Assembly (NCBI GenBank): GCA_032358255.1
Contig: JAULBX010026385.1
Span: forward strand, 8,128-72,127
DNA: 64,000 nt
From: Heterotrichella gracilis
Taxonomy: Eukaryota > Sar > Xanthophyceae > Tribonematales > Xanthonemataceae
Direction: 5' to 3'
Part shown: in pieces, positions 51,317-60,444 of the stretch
How the letters are laid out: every line of letters starts with the position of its first letter
Position numbering within the stretch: position 1 is the stretch's first letter
The notes under the pieces: model-generated
Databases searched by the model: none
Told to the model about the DNA's origin: nothing
The model's input: the letters and a program-made list of their open reading frames with translations, nothing else
Made by a program: the position numbers and the translations under genes

Positions 51317-51489
51317 GAACACGGGGACAAGCAAACCCACTGGAATGTGGTCCAGCAGCACCTCTTTCAAGAGCAGAGACTCAATGAGGAAATCCTCAGT
51401 TACCGGCACTGATGATTTCCTTGAGGAGGCACTGCCCTTCAAGGAGGTGCTGCTACACCACCTTCCAGTCAAAGTGCTTGTCCCTTTTC
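51317..51489. repeat. long foldback hairpin 2 (about 83-bp arms, 7-nt loop)
   Basis: Left arm 51317-51400 and right arm 51408-51489 are inverted repeats of roughly 80% identity around the loop TACCGGC. Perfect blocks include GGGACAAGC, ACTGGAA, AGCAGCACCTC and GGAAATC. Because of the palindrome, both strands show similar open frames in this stretch, which is a by-product of symmetry and no evidence of coding. Confidence 0.85.
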
Positions 51490-51936
51490 CCAGTAAGGTG
51501 ACCATACATTGCCTGAGGTAGCTGATGTCCGCCACAGCAAGCAGCTTGCAAGAGTCAGTCTTGCTGGGGCTTTGTCAGTCAAGATGCTTTGGGTGGCTCA
51601 ATTTTGCCCAGGCTCCTGGCTGGACGCTGCCTGAGCGCTAGCTGCATTGTCCTGCGCTGCCAGTCGGGCTGCCACCCCGTCCCAGTATGCCTCACTGTGT
51701 AAAGAGCAAGCAACTTTTAGTGCACTTCATTGGGTTCTCAGGACCCAGTGCGGTCCACGATATGCTGTGCACAAGGCAACAGCAGCCATCACATCCTTCA
51801 CCTTTAGAAAACCCAGCAACGCAGGCAGGCCCAAACGTCAGGGCAGCATGCACCACAGCTTGCTCCTAGGTCAAAGGACACCAAACACAACCTCACACCG
51901 GCTGAGGCCCTGCAAAAACATGATTTGAAAAGGATA

Positions 51937-51986
51937 TTTTAGGGTTTAGGGATTAGGGTTTAGGATAACTACCCTAAACCCTAAAC
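51937..51986. repeat. head-to-head telomere-like palindrome in family X copy 1 intron
   Basis: TTTTAGGGTTTAGGG-like units on the plus strand (51937-51964) are followed after eight bases by CCCTAAACCCTAAA (51972-51986). The orientation is that of fused telomere ends, although very short. Confidence 0.8.
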
Positions 51987-52390
51987 AGGCACACTAACTT
52001 ACAATGCGGCGAGGAACTCCTCCTTCTGTAGCCCATCGCAAACACGCTGAGTAAAATTGCCCGGCGCTCCTCCCTCGGCATTGCGGCAAACTCCCGCTCG
52101 GCTCGCTCAGCCTCCTCGTGCGGGTAGTTGCGAAAGCCATCGGTGGAACCGGGCCGCTGGCCATCCATGACTGGAGGTGGCTTGCTGTTGCGGCTGGACG
52201 CTGTGTCGGCGCCGTGCGCAGGATTGGCTTCCCGTTGGGCTGCTAGGTTGTCCCAGCGTTTCTCGCTGTGTGAGAGCAAACACTGCATTTTAGCACACTA
52301 CAAGGGCTATCAAGAAGCAGTGCTGGTTCATACATGCAATTTATGAAGAAAATACATTCTATAAAAATTCAAAACTACTAAATAATAAAG

Positions 52391-52506
52391 GAATAGCCAC
52401 AGCCACAGCCACAGGGCAGCCACTGCCATGCCGTGCACGCAGCCACAGCCATGGCAAGCCTGCATGCAACCACAGCCATAGCAACAGGCAGCCACAGCCA
52501 CCAAGT
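52391..52506 (+). repeat. CAGCCA microsatellite, family X intron (copy 1)
   Basis: Runs of CAGCCA / CCACAG hexamers with GGCAGCC and CCATGGCAAGCCTGCATGCA interruptions. The equivalent intron of copy 3 has the same array (57875-57995) and copy 2 only a remnant (54083-54112). Confidence 0.85.
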
Positions 52507-53273
52507 CCGCAACCCACAATGCAGACAAGTTCAAGCAGCTGGGGAATTTGACACCAGCTGGCTCAGAGTTCTTAGAACACCAGAAACCACCTAAAACTGG
52601 CTCGAGCGTTCAGTAGCTGTGGTTCCTTGACCACCCCCTGGTGACCAACTTACAAGGAAGGGAGGTGTTTCGCCGCGTGTGGGTTGTGTTTAAGATACAG
52701 CACCCTCCTCTCTTTCGGGGACATGGCAGCAAATTCCCCCCTGCTGCGCACAACCAACTCTTGCCGCACTTTGATCGGATCAAAGTCTTTCCAGCGGCCC
52801 AAAAGGGGAAACGGCCGGCACGCCATCAGCGGCTAGGGTTGGCTCATTGCTGCTGCTGGGTGCTGGCCCCCTGCTGTGCGAAGGGTTGGCTGCCAGTTGG
52901 GTGGAGGTGTCGGGCCTGCGCAACCGAGGAAAACACTGGTTATGATGCACTACATTGGCATGTTGCGGCAACGAAGCAGTACAGTACTGCTTATTCACAC
53001 CAAACTGCATGCAAGCAGAACTTGTAATCTGCTTAAAATCTGCTGGGTGTTGGCTTCGCTCCGCTCATACTGTGACTCACATAGGCAAGCACATCCTGGG
53101 GTTGGAGATCAGGCGTCAGACCCTAAACCCTAAACCTTACGAGAATCCAATGAATCCCTGCAGAAATGTTTATCCTGATCCCAGAGGAAATCTCTGACGA
53201 ACGTTTACAAGATTTAGAAATAAAGAAACGTAGCTGGTACCTGGTGTCCGCCACGGCAAGCTGCGTGCCCAAG

Positions 53274-54904
53274 TCAGTCTTGCTGGGGCTTTGTGTGGCT
53301 CTGCCCAGGCTGCTGGCTGTGCACTGCCTGGGCGCTAGCTGCATTGTCCTGCGCTGCCAGTCGGGCTGCCACCCCGTCCCAGTATGCCTCACTGTGTAAA
53401 GAGCAAACACAGTACTTCAGCGTTCTACATTTAGCGCACTGCATCGGTCCCTGGGACCCAGTGCGGGCCCCAATCTGCTGTGCAGAAGCAGCCACAGCCA
53501 TTACATCCTGCACAGTCTAGAACCCAGCAATTCAAGGCATGCCCAAACAGCAGCGAAGCATGCACCAGGTTGCTTGTGTACTGAGGGACATTAAACACCA
53601 CCCGACACCGGCGTTAGGCAGCTGAGGGCCCAGGCACAGCAACTTACAATGAGGCGAGGGACTCCTTCTTCTGTCGCCCGTTGCGAACGCCATTAAGGAA
53701 CAGCGCCAGCCGCTTCTCCTTGGGCCATGCGGCAAACTCCCGCATGGCTTGCTCAGCCTCCTCGTGCGGGTACTCGCGGAAGCCATCGGTGGAACCGGGC
53801 CGCTGGCCAGCAATGGCGGTGGGTGGCTCGCTGCTGCCGCTGGGCGCTGGGGTGGCGCTGTACTCAGGGTTGATTTCCAGTTGGGCTGCCAAAGAAACCC
53901 AGTGTTTCTCGCTGTGTAAGAGCAAACTAGTATTTTAGCACACTTCAGGGGCTATCAAGAAGTGCTGTTTCATACATGCAAATTATAAATTAGAACAATT
54001 TACAATTTTAAAGATGATTCTCGTAAACCATTTTAAGATATTATTTTAAAATGTTGTAAAGATTATTTATAACATTGAGACAACCACAGCAAGAGCAACA
54101 GGCAGCCACATCCAGCAAGTCAGCAACCCAACCACGCAGGCAACTTTAAAAGCAGAGTTCTTTAGAACACCAGACACCACCTGAAAGTGGATCGAGCATT
54201 AGGCAGCTGTGGTCCCAAGCACACCAACTTACAAATAAGCGAGATGGCTCTCCGGCCTGTGGCGAAGAAACAGCGCCCTCCTCTCCTCCCTGGACATGGC
54301 GGCGAGTTTCTTCCTGCTGCGCTCAGCCAGCTCGCGCGGATCAACGTCCCTCCAGCGGTCAAACGGGGAAGTGGCGTGCATGTTATAACCTGCTGGGGGT
54401 GGCTCATTCTGCCAGGGGTCAAAAGGTGGACTGGCCTGCACGCCATCAGCGACTGGGGGTGGCTCGTTGTTGCCGCTGGGTGCTGGGCCCCCCTTGTGCG
54501 AAGGGTTGGCTGCCGGTTGGCCGGAGGTGTCATGCCTGCGTAACCGAGACAAACACTGGTTGGATGCACTGCATTGGCTTTTTGCGGCAACTACTGCTTA
54601 TTCACACTACACTGCATGCAAGCAGCGCTTGCTCAGACTACGCTGCAGCAGGCATAGCAACCACAGGGAGGGGGGGGAGGGGGCGTCCACTAGGCCAGGC
54701 ACCCAAAAGTGCTGATCACAAGGCAACGAGCCCAAGCTGTGCCCAACAACCCACCCGGCAGCAGCGATCGAATCCAAAGAACCCCTTTGGGACAGCGCCC
54801 CATGCGCAGGGCCGGGGGCATCCTTGGCATCCCCTGTGGGGTCTGCAGGGTGGTGGTGTGGTCTGGCAGTGCACTGCAGGGGTTCCCAGGCGCCACGTTG
54901 GCAC
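53274..54904 (-). CDS. family X copy 2, uncharacterised protein (5' end unresolved)
   Basis: I do not recognise this family. Supported exons are an upstream one ending near 54766 (frame QCTARP...KDAP...HGALSQ), then 54535-54233, 53911-53648 and 53391-53274 with a TGA stop. Phases agree: exon 53911-53648 ends in two bases (TT) completed by T of the last exon. The two middle exons have the same design: a helix-like start (EKHWVSLAAQ), a Pro/Ser/Asn-rich spacer, and a closing motif of the type LAAMSREERRALFL or FAAWPKEKRLALFL. The last exon reads EAYWDGVAARLAAQDNAASA. Conservation of frame with copy 3 but not copy 1 suggests copies 2 and 3 are or were under selection. No signal peptide or TM segment is visible. 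Function unknown. Confidence 0.5.
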
Positions 54905-54959
54905 TTGCGGATTGTGGAGCTGAAGGGCTTGGCTCCTAAAACACCCTTCTTGGCACTAG

Positions 54960-56500
54960 CAAGCCCCCTGCAAGCACCCCACGAGGCATGTCGCTAGACC
55001 TGTGGTGTAGGCCAGACACACGACCAAAGAAACTCCGCAGTGCTTCCCAAACACATAAGAGTCCATTTGGTACATCGCAACGCAACGCAGGCAAGTTCAA
55101 CTTAGCCCCTTTCGCTCTGTAAGGTTACGAAAGGCACCCATATGGGCATGCATGTGACCCCCTGGGAAGTGAGCACCGTAACAGTACAAAGAGACTACCT
55201 TCCGCTAAGCGCTCTCAACTTACCCTTGGCTCGACAACCTTGCACTCAAAGAGCAGGAGATACAGAGGCTCATTACGCGTTTGACAGCTAATAACTCGCT
55301 GTGTCCAGCAACATGTCTGCATACATGCATCTTGTCCTTGTATGCATCGTGTTCTCAACCAATATCGTGCTTTATAGTACAGACCACGTCCTGACCGAGA
55401 AAGCTGGTGCGTGATTGGTTGCCTTGAAAGTGTCTGGTGCGTTGTATTATCTTCACTCCTCTTGGGCTGGCGTGCGCTGGCAAACGAGTCTAGGGTTACA
55501 GCTCGTACCCTAGTCATTCAATGCTTGTTTAAAGCCTCCCCCAGGACACCAACCTCTTTGGTATCCAGCTGAAGATCCTACACCCTATTGAACCTTAATC
55601 CTTTATCGCAGCTCCACTGATAGTATTTCCCGAATGTCCCCTCCAGGCAATCTGATCCTTCGCCTTCCAATTCCAGTCCCCTACCAGCTCCACAATTGGC
55701 ATCACCCACCGCAAACACATTCCCACTCGCCCACATTGCCAAGACACACTAGTTGCCTGTTAAACACCCCCCCCACCGCCATCCACCTTTTTTCTAGGCA
55801 CTCATCTTACACCTTGCCCACCCCATCCCACATTTTACACCACCCCCCGGCAGTTTCACCCCCTTCCTCGCCACCCCCGCATGCTCCATCCGACCCTACC
55901 CCTTCCTCCACAGCTCCCCCCCCCCCTGCGTGATGGCTTTCCTGGCTGATTCATTTATTTGGGCGATTGATATTTGCTAAGCCACCTTATGCACGCCTAT
56001 GGCGTTTGTTCTCCTTTCTTTTCTTTTTCTTTTTCCTTGATCCTGCCATCCAACCAACGTCTCAAAAAAACATCAATGGGTTTCAGGTCTTTTGGCGCTG
56101 TGGCATAACTGCATGATCTTTTACAGCATAGCTTAACCCAACACAACTAGTCAAGACATAACTTGAAATGCAAAACTCAGCGCAAAGCATCTAACAGCAG
56201 CTATCATTATCAAATGCGATGTAGCAGATGCTCATGGCTGCAGCATTGAAATTCATTCAGAGAAAGGACACCTTGAAAACCCCGTTTCAAATGGGGGTGT
56301 TTACAATAATGCAACAGAAGTAGCTGCCACCAGTGATTGTCCTTCGTAAAGGCTCTAAATGAAGCACAATGGCCAAATTGACAGCATCAAGATTTGCAAT
56401 TAAAACCCAGATAAAGGCCAATACAGGGCGTGCCCTTGGGGCGCCCGAAGGGCATCATGCGCCGCAACATTTGTGATCGCATATTTTGCAGTGAGGATCA
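54960..56500. other. duplicated noncoding segment (left copy)
   Basis: Most of 55000-55510 is nearly identical to 58800-59330, for example GGTTACGAAAGGCACCCATA and TATGGGCATGCATGTGACCC. It is followed by a pyrimidine-rich stretch (55657-55935) matching in character 59470-59720. It probably carries the promoter of family X copy 2 and the 3' flank of the epsin-derived pseudogene. Confidence 0.6.
55657..55935 (+). repeat. C-rich polypyrimidine tract (left copy)
   Basis: Dense CCACC, CACCCC and CCCCCC runs with very few G. The right-hand counterpart is at about 59470-59720. An uninterrupted open frame on the plus strand (55634-55933) is due to composition only. Confidence 0.6.
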
Positions 56501-56578
56501 ATATGCTGCAATGTCCACATAACTTTCCGGGTCAGCAAAGAATATAATTAGGCACGTATCTTGGCAAAGGGCTCCAGA

Positions 56579-57070
56579 CTCTCGAATGTACAGGTTACTT
56601 GCTGACCATTGCAATGGATCAATGGGCACGGGATTGAAGTCTGCAAAGAGTGTGTCCTTGACAGGCGTCGGAGTGGGCACAGCCTTAGCAGGGGTGGAAG
56701 ACACAGCGGCAGGCTTCATTGCCCCTGGCATGGTTGGCTATGGAAATGCCATACAGGCTGGAGGCGCTTCCAACCTGCAACTGCACCACTGCCTGAACAC
56801 CCGCCGTGCAATCCTTTACATGGGTGGCTGTGCCCCTTGTGTAGCAAAAACATAAATTTGAACAGGATATGCATGACTAAATGACATAAATGTGCTTACC
56901 ATTGGGTTGATTGGCGCTGAAAATACGTCGTCAAAGATTGAATTTGTTGCTTCAGGACGAACAGCTGGCGGCTGGGGCATTATGCCTGCTGTACCAAATT
57001 TGGTGGACTACGGTGTCGGAAAGCCCTGGCTCCAGCTGTAGGTAGCACCCATGTGGCAGGTGTCTGCCAC
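56579..57070 (-). pseudogene. duplicated 3' end of the epsin gene, decayed
   Basis: Two exon-like segments match the last two epsin exons: about 57070-56900 and 56792 to about 56600. In the first, the Trp codon of the functional copy is TAG (57010-57008) and one base is missing near 57027. In the second there is one extra base near 56740 (SISQP becomes SIANH) and extra sequence where the stop should be. The segments NSIFDDVFSAPINPM and KDTLFADFNPV are still intact. No ENTH-coding exons are present, so this is a partial duplicate. Confidence 0.8.
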
Positions 57071-57085
57071 AGCAGCATGCCTGAG

Positions 57086-58740
57086 TTAGGCGCCCTGATC
57101 CCTGATTGCGTGGTTTTGCCCAGGCCCCTGGCTGTGCGCTGTCTGGGCGCTAGCTGCACTGTCCTGCGCTGCCAGCCAGGCTGCCACCCCGTCCCAGTGT
57201 TCCATACTGCGCAAACAGCAAACGCCAGTTAGCGCACTACATTGATTATCAGGACCCACCCAGTGCGTCCACGATATGCTATGCATGAGGCAGCCGCAGG
57301 CATCACATCCTTCACAGGCAAGAACCAAGCAATGCAGGCATGCCCAACCAGCAGGGCAGCACGCACCAGCTTGCTCCTAGTTCAAGGAACACCATTCACA
57401 AATTGACATCGGCGTTACGCAGCAGAGGCCCCAGGCACACCAACTTACAATTCGGCGAGGTACTCCTCCTCCTGTTCCCCATCGTCAACGGCACTTTGGA
57501 ACAGCGCCCACCGCTTCTCCCTGGGCCATGCGGCAAACTCCCGCTTGCATCTATCCGCCACCTCGTCCGGGTGGTTGCTGATGCCATCCATGGAACCGGG
57601 CCGCTGCCCATCAGTGACGGTGGGTTGCTCGCTGCTGCCACTGGGCGCAGGGTTGGCGCAGTGCGCAGGGTCGGCCTCCTGTTGGGCTGCCTCGGCGTCC
57701 CAGAGTTTCTCGCTGTGTAAAGAGCAAACACCGTATGTTAGCACACTTCAGGGGCAATCAAGAACCAGTACTGGTTCATACATGCAAATTTTATATTTAA
57801 GAAAATCCACATTATATTTTCAAATAAAGGATATTTTCATAAACAGTTTTCATTAAAAAAGTAAGAATGAAGAGACAGCCAAAGCCACAGCCACAGCCAC
57901 AGGGCAGCCACAGCCATGCCGTGCACACAGCCACAGGCATGGCAAGCCTGCATGCACACAACCACAGCCACAGCAACAGGCAGCCACAGCCACCAAGTCA
58001 GCAACCCAACAACGTAGGCAAGTCAAAACAGCAGGGGAACTTGGCACCAGCTAGCTCAGAGTTCTAAGAACACCAGACACCTCCTGAAACTGGCTCGAGC
58101 GTTCAGCACCTGTGGTCCCAGGCACACCAACAACTTACATAACAGGGAGGTAGCTCGCCGGCCTGATGGAAAGAAACCACGCCCTCCTCTCCTCCGGGGA
58201 CATGGCGGTGAGTATTTGATTGGTGTACTCAGACAACTTGGACAGACCGGTGTCCCTCCAGCGGTCAAAGGGAGGTGGCAACTGGTCGGCCGGCATGCCA
58301 CCAGCGGGTGGGGGTGGTTCTTTGTTGGCCGCTGGGCCCCCCTTGTGCGAAGGGTTGGCTGCCAGTTGGGCGGAGGTGTCGTGCCTGCGTAAGCGAGGAA
58401 AACACTGGTTGGATGCACTCAGTAAATGTTGTGACAGCAAATGTGCCCACCATGGCGGCCAATGGCAACAGCAACAGGGTGAGTATCCACCTGGCCAGGC
58501 ACCCGAGGGGTGTGGATCACAAGCCATAGTCCAAAGCAACTGTGGCCACCAACTTACCCGCCAGCAGCGAGCGCATCCAGCGAACTGTTTTGGGACAGCG
58601 CCCCATGCTCACGGGCAGGGGCATCCTTGCCATCCCCTATGGGGTCTGCAGTGCGCTGTGGTCTGGCAGTGCACTGCAGGGGTTCCAAGGCGCCATGGCA
58701 GCACTCGTGGTTTGTAGAGTTGAAGGGCTTGGCTCCCAGG
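57086..58740 (-). CDS. family X copy 3, uncharacterised protein (5' end unresolved)
   Basis: This is the best preserved copy of the unrecognised family. Supported exons: an upstream one ending near 58561 (frame EPLQCTARP, DPIGDGKDAP, HGALSQNSSLDALAAG, donor GTAAGT), then 58384-58138, 57712-57449 and 57206-57086 with a TAA stop. Phases match copy 2 at the junction checked. Exon 58384-58138 begins HDTSAQLAANPSHKGGP and closes LTAMSPEERRAWFLS. Exon 57712-57449 begins EKLWDAEAAQQEADPAH and closes FAAWPREKRWALFQ. The last exon reads MEHWDGVAAWLAAQDSAAS. The repeated closing motif suggests internal module duplication. The start codon is not determined. The sequence upstream (58800-59330) is shared with copy 2 and probably holds the promoter. 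Confidence 0.5.
57875..57995 (+). repeat. CAGCCA microsatellite, family X intron (copy 3)
   Basis: Same hexamer array and same interruptions as in copy 1, in the same intron between the HDTS-type and EK.W-type exons, confirming the copies share ancestry beyond their exons. Confidence 0.85.
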
Positions 58741-58799
58741 GCAACTCGTGAAACACTCTTCTTGGCACGCCCACTGCGAGCACACCACGACAGCATGTC

Positions 58800-60440
58800 A
58801 CAAGAGCAAGTGGTGTAGGCAAGTGGTGTAGGCGAGACACACGACCAATACAACTCCGCCACGCTCCCTAAACACCTGGTATTCCTTCTGGTACATCGCA
58901 ACGCAACGCAAGCAAGTTCAACTTTCGCTCTGTAAGGTTACGAAAGGCACCCATATGGGCATGCATGTGACCCCCTGGGAAGTGAGCACCGTAACTGCAC
59001 AAAGAGACCACCTTATGCCAAGCGCTCTCGACGTACCCTTTGCTGTACAACCTTGCACTCAGAGAAGAGGAGGTACAGAGGCTCATTATGCGTTTGATAG
59101 CTAATAACTCGATATGTCCAGCAACATGTCTGCATGCATGCATCTTGTCCTTTTATGCATCGTGTTCTCAACCAATATCGTGCTTCTAAGTACAGACCAC
59201 GTCCTTACCACGAACGCTGGTGCGTGATGTTCCCTCGAAAACGTCTGGTGCGTTGTATTATCTTCACTCCTCTTGGGCTGGCGTGCGCTGGCATAGGAGT
59301 CTAGGGTTGCAGCTCTGACCCTAGACTCCTATAGTGGCTCTCACTGCCTCAACCCAGACGGCAAACCCTCTTTGGTCCCCAGCCGCTGCTATTGGATAAG
59401 CCTACCCTCAACCCTTCACCCCGGCCTCCACTGGTCCTATCATTCCAAAGGTCCCCTCCACAACCAATCCTTCGCCTTTCATTCTGATTCCCGCCCCACA
59501 GTCCGCTGCAGCTCAACCTTTGGCACCACCCACCCCCCATACAGTCCCCACCCACATGGCCCAGACATGGTTACTGCCCATGCACTCCCCACCATCATCG
59601 CCCCATTTTCTATGCACTCCTCTTCCATCCTTGCCCACCCCACTCCGCAATTTCCCCCACTTAAGCTTCCTGGTATATTCACCTCCCGTCCTCGCCACAC
59701 CCGCATCCTCCCTGCCGCCACTACCCCTCAGGGAGGCTCCATAGCTTCCACACACACCTTGGCTGGCTTTCATGCCAGGCTGATCCATTTCTCTGCGGGG
59801 CCTATGCATAAATGCGATGCCTCTGCATTGCCATATATGCGGCTGCTGAATTGCTATGGCGTTTGTTTCATTATTTTTGCTCTTTTCTAGATCCTGCCAT
59901 CTTCAAAGACCAACGCCTCGGTCAGTCTTTTCAGTCACGGTGGAATGCCCCCCTGGCGCTGTGCGTAAGTGCTTGGAACTGTTTACGACAAGGTATTACT
60001 GAATAGCGGAACTCAACACAATTGCATCATTACACAATCTGGCCCATCCGGATGCACAACTTACTAAGGCTAATAGCAGATAGCATCTAACAGCAGGTAT
60101 CATTACTGCTGCTGCTGGAATGACAAATTATTTTTTAAATGCACCTTGAAACGAGGTGAGGTCAAGGCGCATTTTCAAACGGGGTTTACAGTCATGCGAC
60201 AGAAAAGGCTGTTATCAGTGACCGTCCATTATGAAGGGTTATAAATGAACCACAATGGTGAGATCAACATGGTCATTGGATTTGCAATAAAAACCCAGAT
60301 AAGGGCCGGGCCCCCATGTACGCCCGCAAGTTCATGTTCATGACATAATTTTGCATTGATGTCGAAGTGCACATCATTTCCAGGTCAGCAAACAATATAA
60401 CTAGGCATGAATTTGAAACCGGTTCACACTCTCGGAGGTA
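58800..60440. other. duplicated noncoding segment (right copy)
   Basis: Counterpart of 54960-56500. It lies between the epsin stop codon and family X copy 3 and contains the C-rich tract at about 59470-59720. No gene is supported. Both copies keep the phrase TATTATCTTCACTCCTCTTG before the pyrimidine-rich part. Confidence 0.6.
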
Positions 60441-60444
60441 CAGG

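Larger units (their letters stand above)
50172..51597. other. NUFIP 3' flank holding two foldback hairpins
   Basis: No protein gene is supported here. A 202-aa open frame on the minus strand (51535-50927) overlaps hairpin 2 and has no recognised motif. The two hairpins are entered separately. The flank also contains the NUFIP 3'UTR. Confidence 0.45.
51598..52915 (-). pseudogene. family X copy 1, truncated and frameshifted
   Basis: Three exon-like segments correspond to those of copies 2 and 3: 52915-52654, 52265-52003 and 51694-51598 (ending in TGA). The first has one extra base after the SPFG codons (near 52788), giving a stop a few codons later, where copies 2 and 3 read PFDRWRD. The second has a one-base loss near 52045, so the QKEEFL reading is shifted. 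The upstream exon seen in copies 2 and 3 is absent, replaced by unrelated sequence with a CCCTAAA motif at 53119. Splice sites are still recognisable. I do not recognise the family. This copy is most likely a partial, decaying duplicate. Confidence 0.65.

Noticed and set aside
50927-51535. 202-aa open frame on the minus strand
   Set aside because: It overlaps hairpin 2, and the mirror frame on the plus strand reads similarly because of the palindrome. No domain or splice continuation was recognised.
55634-55933. 99-aa Pro/His/Ser open frame
   Set aside because: It is a product of the C-rich tract. The counterpart frame in the other copy does not encode the same protein.
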